Positions 25,733 through 38,900 of a stretch of 64,000 bases of DNA are shown piece after piece. The translations under genes and the position numbers were made by a program. The stretch lies in contig JAGGNK010013558.1 of the NCBI GenBank assembly GCA_017590115.1, forward strand, positions 14,063,752 to 14,127,751, read 5' to 3'. The notes under the pieces are model-generated. The model saw only the letters and a list, made by a program, of their open reading frames with translations, ran no database searches and was not told the origin of the DNA. This stretch comes from Montifringilla adamsi. Lineage: Eukaryota > Chordata > Aves > Passeriformes > Passeridae. How positions within the stretch are numbered: position 1 is the stretch's first letter; every line of letters begins with the position of its first letter.

Positions 25733-25962
25733 AAAAAAAAAAAAAAAAAAAAAAAAACCAAACAAACAAACAAAAAAAAAAAAAACCCACAAAAAAAAAC
25801 CACAAAAAAAAACCCACCCCAAACTGGTGAGCCTGCAGTGACACAAAAAAACCCACCTCAACCAACCAAACAAACAAACAAAAAAAAAAACAACCCGAAA
25901 AAAAAGAAAAAACACCAAAAAACCCCAAAAAAACCACCAAAAACCAAAACAAACCACAATCA
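25733..25962. repeat. A-rich low-complexity tract with CCC/CAA blocks
   Basis: It starts with an A25 run and continues as A-runs broken by AACC, CAAA and ACCC units. A 27-base ordinary interruption near 25818-25844 divides it in two. It produces an apparent 199-codon frame at 25604-26203 made largely of Lys, Asn, Pro and Thr, and a Phe/Trp/Leu-rich one on the other strand. Both are artefacts of low complexity. Confidence 0.95.
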
Positions 25963-27341
25963 AATGGAAGAAAAAAGAAGTAGCTTAAGAAAGCAAAGAG
26001 ATTCCAAGAAAGAGGTGGGAAGGGAGAACATGGGAAAATCCCATCATAAATTTTTGCTAGGTGTAGTGCAATGTCAACACCCAAATCTGTCACTAAGCCC
26101 AGGGATGAGGGTCTCCCCTCCACATAGCCATGGGTTTGGGAGGATGCTGAGCTCTGCCAGGTGCTGCATCAGCAGTGACCTCCCCAGTGCAAAGGACAGA
26201 TGAGATCCACACCATGGTATTTTCCCAAAATGACAGCTAACACAATGCCTGGGTCACCACTGAGTGCTTCACCCTGTCATGGGAAGGTCAGGTGGGGAGT
26301 GTGACTGCAGAGTCTCTGTGTTCTTGGGTTTTGACTCGCTCTCAATATCAAAAATGCAACTCAGGATCTGGGAAATGCCATGAGGAATAACAGAGTGCCA
26401 GGTGGTGGCTGGATGAACAGAAGTTGGCCTCACTTGGGAACACCTTGCCTGCCCTGGGTGTTTCTGCCCAGTTTTAGGCAGTGGGGATGTCAGTCTGAAT
26501 AGATTTGTTGCTGGCAGGGCTGGCAGAGCAGATGAATTTGTTTTGGAGCAGTCTCAGCCACACAGCTCCTCAGAGGACACCTTTGCTTCTCCCCCAAGGA
26601 GCAGCATCACTACCCCAGCCCTCCTTGTGACACCCATCCCTCACTGAATGTACCCTTATAACCAGCAAACACCAGTGGGTTTTGTGTAATGCCACATCCT
26701 CAGCCAGGCTGCTGGCCCTCAGGGTAGTTTTTCTGGGCTCACTTTCCTGATATACGAAGTAAAATTAATAACACTTCCTTCTCAAGCTGCTGCAAATCTT
26801 CAGTTTTGCTTTGAAGATGCTCTGGCCCCTTTAGATTAAATTCATGCATCAGCTGCAGTAGCTTTCTTGGAGTTATTATGCCATTCTTTATTTTGATATT
26901 TGTTGTTGTACGGTAAGATGCTTCCTCAGGCCCTACAAAAAACAGGTGTGCCTGTGATAAAAGAATTTCCAGCAGTTATTTATCTGACCCTCTGGATTTT
27001 CATGGTTTATGTATGGATGGGGAATATTTCTCTGTTTTTGCTCTGGGCTTCAAAGATGGGAACTGTGTTTTCCAAGACTTTAGTAAGAGTTAGTCTCAAG
27101 TCCTCCTTCAGTCCCAGTGGTGGAGCAGAGCAGGTTACTAAAATATGGAATATTTTATGAATAGTTTACAAAAGAGACCGTGTAGGTTTGTTTCACACTT
27201 AAACAAGAATTCCACAAAAGCAATAAAAACAGTCTTAGAATTAGGTTTGCAAGACTGAAAGTCTCCTAAGTCAAGAAGTCACATGTGGCAATTCAAAAAT
27301 CTGTTCATCCATTTATCAAATTCTATTATACATAAGTTGAA

Positions 27342-27351
27342 GGGGGGGGGG
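27342..27351. repeat. G10 homopolymer
   Basis: Run of ten G residues followed by TGG. This is a likely length-variable site. Confidence 0.9.
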
Positions 27352-29689
27352 TGGTTTTGCTTGGTGGCTTTTCTCTGTGTGAAATACCCTTTTTTAAAGA
27401 TTTTAACCCTTTTGACTACCTGGGTTTCATTTAGGAGGTTGTCTGATAAGAGAAATTGGGCCCAAGACCTGCCACTTGTTTCCCTTTCCTTTCTCAGCCA
27501 CCACAGTCATTTCTGTGCTCAGTGGGGCTGGAGAGGTGAGGGGCACCCTCTGCTCCTGGAGCTCCTTCAGACAGCAGCACAAATTTATACTAATAACGAT
27601 GGGGTTTTAAATCCAGTGCAATTTGTAAATGTGCATTTCCATGGTAACACGTAGGTAGTGAAGTAATCCTCAATTCATCATCTTCCATGAAATTCCAGCA
27701 ACTATTCCTAAACATTCATCCTTTTCTAATCCCAGAGCTGTTGCCATGGAAATGATCAGATAAGATACAGGCCTTTAGGCAGATGGGTCTATAAAGATGC
27801 TAAATCTTGGCCCATTCAAATCCTTATTTAAAAGCAACATAGCTGGCAGTGATTTTTCTTCGGATTGTTTCAAGATTAATTTAATTAACTTCATATCACA
27901 AAAGGCTTCATTTCAAGTGACCCCTGGGAACTGAAAGTGTCTCTGGCCACAGAGACTCAGGTCTCTCCTCTTTTGTGTGGTGCCAGGGGCTTCTGCTGCT
28001 CCCGTTTCCTGCTCCCATGTTCCTGCACCTCTCTCCCCACGTGGATAACTCAAATTCTCACCGGCTTTGCTCACAGTCTGAGGTTTAGGCCTGCTTTTCA
28101 GATATCTTGCTCTGCAAAGGAGCTTATTTTTATTTTTTGCCATTCATTGGAGCAGAGGACAGCATCCAGGAGATTACATCCAACACCCAGAGGATCTCTG
28201 CTTTCCAGTGCATGAAATTCCCAATTTCAAAAGCTGTGCAGGATGAGAGGCTTGCATGTGCTGCACTGAGCTGCTTTCCAAGCTGGAGTTGGAGGTGTGC
28301 AGATGACTTAAATGGGATTTGGTTTCTAAATCTCTATGTTCAGTGCTCCTAAGTCACAAAGGTGTGCTGAAAGTTTTCTGTCTTCACCAAGACATTTCAG
28401 TGCAGGAGGACACACTCACTTTTGCCTTCTCCTGAAATCAAAAGGAGAGAGTTTCAAACACTCTTAGGCACCAGTTTTCCTGACTTTTAATAAGGGTTGG
28501 GGATCCAATTCCCATATATACCTTAGGCACTCTTCTGCAATGTTTCTTTATCTCTCAGCACAGAAAAAAAAAAACCCAACATGTAAATTAATCTGAACAG
28601 AGAACATCTGAACGCAAAGTGGATTTCTTGTTATTTTATGAGACTTTAGGGACAAGAGTCAGAGGGTAAGAGGTACCCCAAGCACTAAGACAAGGGCTAT
28701 AGAGATAACAGTGGTGGTTAAAGAGCCCTCCCTCAACCAGCCTGCTTCTAACCAGTTTTTGGTGGAGGTTTTCCACCTCCTGAAAGGTTGTGAGCTTGAA
28801 GGGGGGAAGGCACCTGGAATGAAGCGTGAGTTGAAGAGCTGTGAGTGTTCCTCAACCACAGCAAAGGCCACCAGTGTGGGCTGGCTCGTTAAGGAAGGTC
28901 AGGTGGATGTTCTCTGTCCTGAAGGAATAATGAGATGTGGAGATAGGATGTGAAAGTGGAGGGCTGGAAACATCAGGCCAGCAGGGATGGTTTAAGAGGA
29001 CAGGAAGAAAGTGAGAAAGGAAAGCAGAGAGATCACTGGGCCTGGAAAGCAGGCAGGAGAGGAGGAAGGGCTCTGCCAGAAGCTGTTCAGCACATGAAAC
29101 TCCAGGGAGAAGAGCAGACAATATTACAGCATCCATCAGTGTCTGCACAGTCATCCCTTCCCAGGCTTTCCTCTCTGCTCCTTCCAGCAAGGCAGCAGTT
29201 GTGTTTTCATTATGGGGGGAAATTAGAGAAATTACACCCCCAGAGCCAGTGCCTCGTCCCTCCCAGTGCTGCTGGCAGAGGCAGCCCAAGGCATGAAGCC
29301 CCAAAAGAGCTTCTGCAAATCAAAAGCTTCACTATTTGCCTTGTTGCACAGGGGTACTTTTGAAGATTCCCCCATGGATGACCTAATAATTCCCATTAAA
29401 AAAAAAAAACAACTCCATGCAATTCTTTATAGAGCTTAAAATAAATCAATATCAGCAGCTCTGCCTGTGTTTAAATCATTCATGGACACTGTTTATTGCC
29501 TAATAATAATATTGCATGGATTGCAGCTCCTGTGCCAAGCACATAACATTCCCTGGGAGGGAAAAGGGGGGAATAAATTCAGGAAAAATGGCATGTTACA
29601 GCCAAGAAGGGCAGCCAATGGCCTCCACCAGAAAATTTGGCCAGTTCAACTTCTCACAGAAGAGGTTAACAGCAATCATACCCTGGATT

Positions 29690-29860
29690 TATATCGTGCC
29701 CTGAACCCAAGGAACACATGGCCCCTATTGATATTTTTTCCAGCTTTAGCTCATAGATGAGGAAGGAGCATCAGAAAGGGGCTGAGTCACAAAAGCTCAT
29801 GAACACTGGCAGGAATCAGACACAGGTGCCTTGGGCTCTGGTCTGCAGCTGTAATTCAGT
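29690..29860 (+). mobile_element. Ancient L2/MIR-like 3' fragment
   Basis: The phrase order 'tttagctcatagatgaggaagg', 'catcagaaaggggctgagtcac', 'caggaatcagacacaggtgcc', 'tgggctctggtctg' parallels the tail of old amniote L2/MIR elements (acagatgaggaaactgagg, cacagagaggttaagtgac, ggaattcgaacccaggtctc). It is heavily diverged and the family name is uncertain. Confidence 0.4.
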
Positions 29861-30537
29861 ATATGATTATTTATCTAGATACCCAAGAGTGTTTGAATGG
29901 GAGAGGCTGATGTAAACAGGAAGGCAAAGGGTGATGAGTATGATGGGAAGGGGAAAAGAGGGGCAGCAGAGGAGTGTGCAAGACTGGAAGGTAATTTTCC
30001 AGTGTCTTCAAGTTAGTAGGAGTCAGAGAAAGAAAGGAGTTTGGACCAGCAGTGGAGGAGAGAATGGGCTAGAAGACAGAAGAACTACTGAGATGGTGTG
30101 TGGGAATGGGACTGTGCAGCAAAGATTTCATGCTGGGGTAGCCAGTGGAGAGCTGCAGCCTTTGTATCTGCTCCTGGAGCTGAGATGTGAGCTGGGCACC
30201 ATCAGAACCCCCCACATTACTGCAGGAACATTGACTCTTCTGCACAGAAGCAAACATCCATCTCCAGGGAGACAGCTTGGCTAAAGCCTCAGACAACATC
30301 TCAGTCCCTTTCATTATGCCCTAAGTAGCAAACTGCTGTGATTTCAGAAACACTTAATAATCTCCCTAAAACATCCCCTTGACCAGGCCTGGCCACAATT
30401 GCCTTGATTTGCAGATCTGCAAAAAATAGATGAAAAGACAAGTGTGAACCAGGTGCTGTCATGCAAATGAAAGGATGGAAATGCAGTGAAATTTTTGTGT
30501 GGCTCCTCTACCTCGCTTTCCCTTCAGAGACACTTAC

Positions 30538-30640
30538 CTGTTTGCAGCAGTCCTGTCCAAATGCTGCTTGATGATCTGCTAGGACTTCCAAAAGTGACTT
30601 TTTACAGAAGAGTTTTTGTGAAGTGTTTCCCAGGTTTATC
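30538..30640 (-). other. Weak candidate exon, minus strand (103 bp)
   Basis: On the minus strand the segment is preceded by AG (weak pyrimidine tract, ...ggcaaacag) and followed by a strong donor, GTAAGTG. One frame is open for 34 codons, starting after one base of a split codon (phase 1 in, phase 0 out), with peptide features such as LFCKKSLLEVLADHQ and a CC near the end. The plus strand also has an open frame here, so coding potential is ambiguous. I do not recognise the peptide, and chance is quite possible. Confidence 0.12.
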
Positions 30641-32371
30641 CTGTTTGCCAATCATCATTCAAAAGCAGGGTACATTAAAGAGCCTCTGGTGCTCCTGATG
30701 TCACAAAGACTGGCTGGGAATGTAGCAGCAAATGGCATCACCTGCAGGGTCTGGATCCACAGCTTTTGGCACTCTCTCTCCTGAGCACAGGGAACAGCAT
30801 CTCATCTGGAAGCTGCTGGAAGTTATTTACTGTGTTTAAAAAATAACAAAAGTCCCACTTTCTCTAAAAGTAAAACACTTTAAGAGTTTGATAGCAAGGT
30901 CTCACCACGTTATCTCTGTTCCAAAGCAATGCATCTGTGTGTGCTCCCAGCCAAGTGCACCATGAGCTGCCTGGAGTATTTTACAAGCCGGGTCTGCAAG
31001 ATGAAAACTCTGGAACAAGTAGCTTATCACTTAAGCTGCTTCGAGGATTTAGAGTGGTTTAAATTACTTAAAGTGCTCCAGGGACCCGATCCTGCACCCA
31101 TTGAAACTAGTGGTGATTTTGTTGGAGACTTACAAGGGACAAGGATTTGGCACTAAAGGCTTAGAGAGCTGAAGTGGATAAACCCCTACAGCCCTTTAGA
31201 GATGGCTAAACCATTCCAAAGCCTTAGACCTGTTCACAGCACACAGAGGTTGGCCAGTGACAGAACAGCCTTAGGAGTGCACCAAATGTCTCGCTGATGT
31301 TTACATCAGGCTCACTTTCAAGCCCTGTGATTGCAGCAACTCATCTCTTTTTCATTTCCCATTGACAGCTGTGGTCCCATCCTGCTCCCAGCAGAGTCTG
31401 CAGCATCGCAGAGAAAGGAGGTGCCTTGTGCAGAGTTGCAGAATCACTTGGGCAATTTGGCTGGTGGTAACCAGGCAGGAACAGAATTGGGCCCCAAGGT
31501 GGTAGCTCAAATGTTTCCTCCTTTTGGTTTTTGCATAAGGACTCTTCTCTAGACCTTTCTGTAGGCCATTTCAATAATTTACTGTCATTTGCTTTGATCC
31601 TGTCTTCCACATACCTCTTAGATTATTTTAAACTGTATTTAATACTGATCCTTCCCTTCTTGTCTAAGAAAGTACCAGCAAGCACCCTGGGGTTATTAGT
31701 TAATGTATTTCTCACAGGCAGAAGAAAAATATGAAACCCTTCCAACTTTTCACAATAGCCAAAAATAAATTAAAAAAAAAAAAGAAGTGTGTTTATACCC
31801 ATTGCAAACCTTGGAGGTTTATTGCTCTCCAGAGACCCAACCTTCCAGTTATGCTCAGGACTATTCTGCTTTTCATGCAGAGTGGAATATGATCCCAGCT
31901 ACAGTGGCAGGGAGTGTTAAGGGACCTTGGGAAATGCTGACATGGCCGTGCAGGCACAGATTATCATCTGCAGAGGACACATGAGACTGAGGGACTGAGC
32001 CAAACTCCCCCAGATCAGCACCCAGGGACCCTCAGCAATGCCCACAACCATGTCATCCAACAGGATGTTTTTCCCTGTCTCTCCAGCTTTCTCCTACAGC
32101 CCATCCTCATGGGCAATAAGAGTGAAAATCTTAACTTCTTAAGAGGAATTCAGCCATCCATAATGTAATACACCAGGGAATGGATTCCTGAGAGACATTC
32201 CTTTTGGTATAAAACCTAAGAGGATCTGGTGTTGCAGATGATAGCATGGAGATAAGAAAAATTTTAAAAACCTTCTTGTGCAGCCATTCAGCCATTGCCT
32301 GATAAGGTGTTCCTCCTTTTCCAGTTGCTCTCACCATCTCAGCAATCCCCTAGGATTTGGGCTCTCATGCC

Positions 32372-32402
32372 AAAAAAAAAAAAAAAAAAAAAAATAAAAA
32401 AA
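32372..32402. repeat. A-rich homopolymer (A23-T-A7)
   Basis: Simple poly(A) stretch with one T interruption. No retroposed gene body is recognisable upstream. Confidence 0.95.
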
Positions 32403-33476
32403 GAGCTGTAGCAAAACCAGGAGAGGATTATATTCCTGGGACCTTCAGCAAATTTTTTCCCAGCAGTTTTCAGAATCTACTCAAATCCTGCCAGTGCAGT
32501 AAAAGCCAAAAGAGCTGTAGAGAAGCATCAAGGAACCATCACACCAATAGAAATGCTCTTGTGATATTAAAAAAAAATATATATCTAGTTTAAACATTGT
32601 TCAGGTCAGGAGATTTCCCTTGGTAGAACAAACACAGTAATCTGGACAGACTGACTAGAAATATAAGTCAAAGAGACTAATCAATTTCCATATATATACC
32701 AACCTAGATGTATATATTTTAGTTTTATAGCGAATAGCTCAACAGTGTCCCCTGAAGGATGAAATGTAAATAAAATAGGTTATGAAAGAAGTAAAAGAAA
32801 ACAACAACAACAAAAAAAAAAAGTGAGAGAGGAAAAGAATAGGGAGAAGTTTGTGAAAACCTTTCCAAGAAATAATTCCAGCTACTTTTCTTGTAACATC
32901 TACACCATTCTGGAGTTTCCCAGATCAGTTAGTTGCTGCAGTGATGTCCAATTAACTGGACTTCAGATAGCAGAAGCAATCTCTGTCTTTTCAGAGGGAA
33001 TTTTTGTCATGGCAAAGTGAGTCTGGTGCACCTCCCTTCTCAGCTGAGCAGGGAAGCAAAGGTTTTGCTCAGGGTGGTCTCATTAAAACCCCCATCTCAG
33101 TGTGCACCAGGGATGCACTCAGTGACTTCCCATGGACACCACGATGTCAACAATTTTGCTGGATGGATGCTGAAGTCACCCAGGCATTGAGAGCCACGTC
33201 CCTCAGTGCCACCAAGCTCCTGCCTGGGGGTTTCCTTGGAAAGGGATGTTTGTGCAGCATTTCCTCTGAGCACTGAGGGTCCCTGTGGAGGCAGGACTGC
33301 TCTGCCCAGCCCTGTCCAGCTCGAGGCCATGATCCTGCAGCCAGCCCCCAGTGCACACTGTGAATTCCATGTGGGATTGCAGCTCTCAGTACCAGCCCCA
33401 GCAGGATTAGGAAGTTCCAGCAATTCATTTAACACCAATGTGGTTTTTTTAAACAACAGCATCAATGAGGTTTTCC

Positions 33477-33500
33477 TTTTTTTTTTTTTTTTTTTTTTTT
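33477..33500. repeat. T24 tract followed by CACACAG
   Basis: A long T run ends in CACACAG, which resembles a polypyrimidine tract and acceptor. Stop codons and the lack of a matching donor downstream give no support for an exon. It could also be the complement of a poly(A) tail. Confidence 0.9.
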
Positions 33501-35324
33501 CACACAGAGGAGAAACAACCTGACCACGATGAGTTCAGTTCTGTAGTTTTCTGTAGGGAATCCATTTGCTGAGCCACTGGCTCCACTGGTGCTTTGCAGT
33601 CACGCCAGTGCTCAGTAAATATTGGCCACTGTGCCTCTAAGTACTATTAATGAAGTTAATTAGCAACAAAAGTTTCCAAATGTTAAAAAGCTACAGGCAT
33701 AGCCATGGTTCGTTAAGCTTCTCAGAAGCTTCAAACCAATCTTAGCTGCATTTTTCAGGGAAAAAGAACACAACTTTTCCTAAAGAATTGAAAGAATTTA
33801 TGAAAACAGCATTTGATTCCTGTGGGTATAAGACAGATTGGTCCTGCTTTTCCTGGGAACACTTCCCTGCAAGTGACCTCCCTGAGTCACCTTCTACCTA
33901 CAAAGATGGAGCTGATGGAGCATTTAGGAAGGAAAAGAAAAGATCATAACCTTTTTAATAAGCAGTTTGCCTTTGACAGTGCTGGCCAGTCCAGCACATC
34001 CCTCTCACATAATTAATCAAGAGCAAGCACTAGACTTGCTATTGTCCCATTTCAGAGCATTATGGAAATCCAAGGTTTAAGCCAGTGCTTTAATGTCCCT
34101 GCCTCGTTTAATACCATTACTGCATTATAGATTTAAGGTAGCTCTTAGGTGGTAAATTTTCAAAGCAGTGTGTGGGACTCAATGTCAACAGAAGTTCCAT
34201 CACTAAGTCTTTTGATCTACTTTAAAAATGTTCCTCTTAACCTCTCGCCTGCAGTTTAATACCTGGGCTAAATGGGGTATTTTTAAGGTATTGCTTATGT
34301 CAGTGTATTCCCTGATGAGTCACAGGCTCTGAGAGACAGATTTCACCCTGATGGAGACGTCCCCTTGCTCCAGATCTGAGATGACAACTGATAAGCAAAG
34401 ATGCAATGCTCACCTTTTAATTTTATTTAAACTGGACGGCCTCTATCTTGACCAGGAGAGAAGGGGGTTTGTGGCAGGCTGCAGGAAATGGGGAGAGGGA
34501 AGTACCAGATGCCTCTCCTTCCCTTCCCCATCCAGGAGACACAAGCTTGCACAGAACTGGTGCTGCTGCTTTGTGCCAGTGTTTGAAGTCTTTCTGATTC
34601 AGGTGTCAAGATCCCACTGACAGCTACATGACAACATGTTTTCTCTTTGCTGCTTTCAAACAAAAAACAAAATGAGATTTCCTTTGCTGTGCCCTGTAAG
34701 TCTGTTTTTCTCTATTTTTAAGCCTAAACTGGATGCAATAATTAGTCCTTTAAAATCAAGGGTTATTGTACCACTTCCAGCTGTGTAGCTGAAATGTTAC
34801 CTAAACCTCTTCAGCTGATAAACTAGAATCAGTCTCTAACAAGGAGTGAGACTCAATTTCCCAAATAATATCCCTCCTTAAATAGAAACCTAATCAAACA
34901 CATTCCACATTCCCAATGGTCACCTGAGCCTATTTCCCAATAATCTGTCTTTCTGTGCCAGTGTATTAAGTCGGGTAAAGTGAAAAAAGAAATTGTGGAG
35001 GAAATTAAACTTGGTTTACTGTGGCAGCCATCATTTCTAGCTCAGCCAGCTGCATCACTTTTTGCTGCTGTGAAATCAATTTTGGAGGCAAAGTTCTGTT
35101 ATTGCACCCTGATATTTCCTCAACAGTTCCCTGAAATATATGTGAATAGAATTGTGACAGGGATGGCTTGGTCAAGCTAAAGATAAGCAGAAAGAGTTAA
35201 TATAAGAAGCTATGCTAGTCCATGGTTTATATCCCTGGAGCACTGCATGCACATGTAGCCTCCCAGCAAATATATTTTGATGCAGATGGAAATGTTTGTA
35301 CCCGAAAGTAAAAAAAAAAAACTA

Positions 35325-35327
<3 letters not shown>

Positions 35328-35353
<26 letters not shown>
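35328..35353. repeat. (AT)13 microsatellite
   Basis: Uninterrupted alternating A/T run of about 26 bp, preceded by an A11 run from about 35310. It is a likely polymorphic marker and cruciform-prone. Confidence 0.95.
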
Positions 35354-35355
<2 letters not shown>

Positions 35356-35614
35356 CTCAGCCAATTGAGAGATAAAGCCAGTATCTGGTTGTCTACAAAT
35401 CTGGTAAGATTTAAAACCCATGCTGATCTCCTTGCAGATGCATCACAAATAGTTTTCTCACATATAATAAGAACAACATAAATCCTCCACCAGAATTATT
35501 TACTGAATTACTTTCCATGACCAGTTATCAAAGGAGAAAGCAAAGTAGTAATGAATTGAGAAAGAGATGATGAGAAGCTAACAAAGTATTCATGTGGTTT
35601 TATTCCTTTGGGCA

Positions 35615-35650
35615 AAACCTTTATTCCACCAAAATCAATGAGAATAGAAT
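35615..35650. mobile_element. Possible ancient amniote repeat remnant
   Basis: 'gggcaaaacctttattccaccaaaatcaatgag' recalls the old amniote repeat phrase 'gggcaaaactcccattgaaatcaatgggag'. It is short and diverged. Confidence 0.25.
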
Positions 35651-35872
35651 AGGATGAGTTATGATATATTGCTACAGTCAGATCTCATTGTGCTGTATTA
35701 AAGAGCCTGTGATGAGTACAGGTTTTCTCTGAACATGCCACAAACAGCAACATATTTAGAGAGCATCAGATGTCAAACACCAAACTGTTTGTGAGAGAAC
35801 TTAAAAAATGTCACATTACAAAATGGATCAAAATAGTGCCTTTCCCAGTTTTTACTTAATTTCCTTTTTGCA

Positions 35873-35900
35873 AGCACTAATTCCTCAATTAATTAGTGCT
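35873..35900. repeat. 10-bp inverted repeat containing TAATT cores
   Basis: Arms agcactaatt (35873-35882) and aattagtgct (35891-35900) are perfect reverse complements around an 8-bp spacer (cctcaatt). It could be a small hairpin or a paired homeodomain-type site. Confidence 0.8.
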
Positions 35901-38900
35901 AATCCAAGTTCTTTCTTGATGTGTGGCCATAGTAAGTCAGTTCTGAGGACAACATAGTCACACTAGCCTAAGCCTGGCAGAGTTTGTGGCATCTGGAGCA
36001 TAAATCAACTTGCTTTGCTTGTTTCATTCCTTGATCATGCACCAGATAATCAGTGATGACTCAGAATTACTCAAAGAGTAGCCACTGCAAGTTCATTTTG
36101 TTATCCTTGGTGTTGCCTTGTCTGTGTGTGCACTAATCATGCTCCAGGGTAGCTGGATTTAATGACGGTGCCATCAGAAAGCGGTAGTGTCTTTTTTGAA
36201 TTTTTTGTGACAATATAAGCCCAGCTGATGTATTGTTAGTGATATTTTCCTGCTTGTATCCTTAGCATGGATGGTACCAAGATGAAAGCAACACTGTCAA
36301 GCCTTTTTGGCTACAGCTAAAATTCCTATTTGCTATCAGAAGAGATTATGTTAAACCAGCCATAGTGGGGCCAGAGGTACCTCAAAGACATACTGCAGTG
36401 ACAAAAAGCATTACCAACACAGAGATGCAATTGCCTTTCATGGGAGCTTAGCTCCCAGGTATGACTGATTGTTTTAGGGCAGCAGCACTGACAGGCTGGG
36501 CTAATTTTATCAGTTGGAAATTTCCCTCTATTTTTGATTTATTTTATTGGAAAATGTTCTCAAAATGCTGGTGCGGGGATTTTGTATATCAAGTGTTTTT
36601 CTTTGCTGGAAGGGAAGTGTCAGGATGTTGACGTCCATCTGTTTTTGAGAACCAGGCAGTGACTTTCCAAGGGAGGAGGAAGGAGCTGAGCACTGTTGCC
36701 ATCAGTTTTTCTTGTCACCAAGAAGCGAGGGAGCCTGCAGGGTGCTCACAGTGAGTGGGCATGGGGGCTTTGAGAGGAGCTTCCTCCACGCTGGGAACCT
36801 CACACCCTGACTGCTGCCAGTCACCTCTGCTGGTCCCTCCAGAGCACTTCATCTCAGACCACCACCTGCTGCCCATGGGTGCTCTGGTACCTCTGGAGAA
36901 GAGCACAACAGCAGCAGCAAAGGAAAATGATCAGCATGATGAGTAGCAGTAGTAGTGGGTGTGAGCAGGTAAAACTTCAACTGTAAGATCAGTGATCACT
37001 GCACTGTAAGTTTGTGAACCCTTTGGTGCAGGAGGAATTCCCCAGCACTGCTAGAAATGTACCTCCTGTTAGCTGAGAACTGATGGTGCTTGAAATGATT
37101 CTGTGAGGCAAAATAAGTGCATAAACTTGTATAGAGGTTCAACCTGAAATAAATTAATTAACAGTTTTATACTCTTAGGTGGCTATTTTATTTGAAGAGC
37201 TGAGTTGCATTCTTTTATTCTTGTAAACCATTTACAGGGTCTTCTCAAGCATCTTCCTTCTCTGATTCACCCAGTAATGCCTGAGGAATACCCTCGGTGT
37301 GTGCATGGCTGGTGGGTTGGCAGAGCTGCTCTCTTCAGTTTGCTGGAAGCAGTGGGCAAAGTTCTGTGGTACGCACTAAGGAAAGGAAAGGTTGAGCAGT
37401 TCCTGGCAGAGAGATGTACCCAAGTCCCACAGGTGTGCACACTGCTGTGTCACTAATGCTCAGCAGAGGTTGAAGGTGGAATATTTCTCCTCTTCCCTGA
37501 GGAAATTCTTCCAGCTCTGGACTAGAACAGAGTGAACACAGTCCTGAGGATGCCATCCCAGCAATGTCCCAGCTTGCTGGAACTGAGGCCATATCCCTGT
37601 TGATTGATCATCTTTGAAATGAAGGCAGTGTCTGTGCCTAGGGTGGAAAGAGAGCTGTTAAACAGAAACAGTGAAGTTGTGTTTTATGATCATGGCACTA
37701 CTTCCCTGATCTTACAGGAAAGTGTTCAGGCTGTGTTCCTCAAAGCAAGAGCTAATCTGCCAAAAGCATTTGGCATGGGCTCTCTGACTGTCCTCCTCAC
37801 ATCAAATACTGATCTTTTGATCTGCTCATGCAGTTTCTCTCCACAATGTATGTGGTAGCACATTTTCCATCATTGATAGGGAATATCTATTGATATTGTG
37901 AAGGACAGATCCCTTTTGTGACCTCTCAAAGAGACCAAATATTCCAAATATTCTGTTGACTTAACTTGGTGCTTCCTGAGCAAAGAAAATAGGTAATGTT
38001 GGGACAACTCAGTGCAAGGAAAGTTCACATGCAGTCACATGAGGAAAGAATAGAGGCTGAGTGAGGAAAAAATTTACTCATGCATTTAATAATCGGAGTC
38101 AGACTAAATAAATTGGCCATCCTAGGAAACGGCAGGGATCCAGGAGCACAGCCATCATCAGAGGTCCATCAGCAAACATTTGTCATCTTCCAATTAGTGC
38201 TGCTCTGCTGGCACAGATTCCCAGTCCCAGCCTGAGATGGGGCCCTCCCTGGAGAGCCAGTGGAATATTGAACAGAGGGTTATAGGTTGTAGGAAAAGAA
38301 ACACGTGTGTAAGGGACTGAATTAGGATTGCTTAGGCAAGCTTAGCTCAGGCACCTCTTACACATGGGGCACTTGACTGGACTGTATTAATGTCCTCCTA
38401 ATGCTGTTTCTTTAAAGACAATTTCACAGATGAAGAACAAGGAGTATGAAGAGTTGTGTTCGCAGAAGAACAAAGAGCAAGTCAGCAAGAAAGCAAACGA
38501 GACAGCCAGAGGCAAACTTTTTTAGTGAGAGAAGTCTCAGGATAAAGCCTGACATGGTTCAGCTGCAAAAGATGTCTGCTGTGCTGAGAAGAAAGGATAA
38601 ACTTCTATGAGAAATGAGCTGGTTTTGCTCTGTATTGAGCTTGATCTATTAAATACAGTGCCAAATCCAGTCAGACTATGGAGAAAATATCCTTAGATCC
38701 CTAGAAATTAATAATCTTGCTTTTTAGAGCAATCACTCAATTAATATTGAGACATAGAAGAAAGACACTGGCACAAAATTTTAAGGAAGGAGATAGAGTT
38801 TGCTTTTCCTGAAAGCACTGTCTTCCTTTTTTCAATTAAGAATAAACATCAAGAAGGCTGATGATTACCTCTGGTTTGTAGTTTTCAAACTTTAGACAGC

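Noticed and set aside
25604..26203. Longest open frame of the window (199 codons)
   Set aside because: Most of it is translated low-complexity A-rich sequence (Lys/Asn/Pro/Thr runs), so it is not a gene.
28420..28450. Possible 12-base minus-strand micro-exon between tttgatttcag and gtgagtgtg
   Set aside because: The sites are good, but such pairs occur by chance, and 12 bases cannot be tested for coding potential.
28852..29363. Overlapping 150-codon (minus) and 137-codon (plus) frames
   Set aside because: Both strands are open over the same DNA and neither peptide resembles a known family. This is a composition effect.
38386..38525. 42-codon Lys/Glu/Gln-rich open stretch ending in a stop, after an acceptor-like tttcacag
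   Set aside because: Purine-rich composition alone gives charged residues. It is short, unmatched, and has no upstream partner exon.
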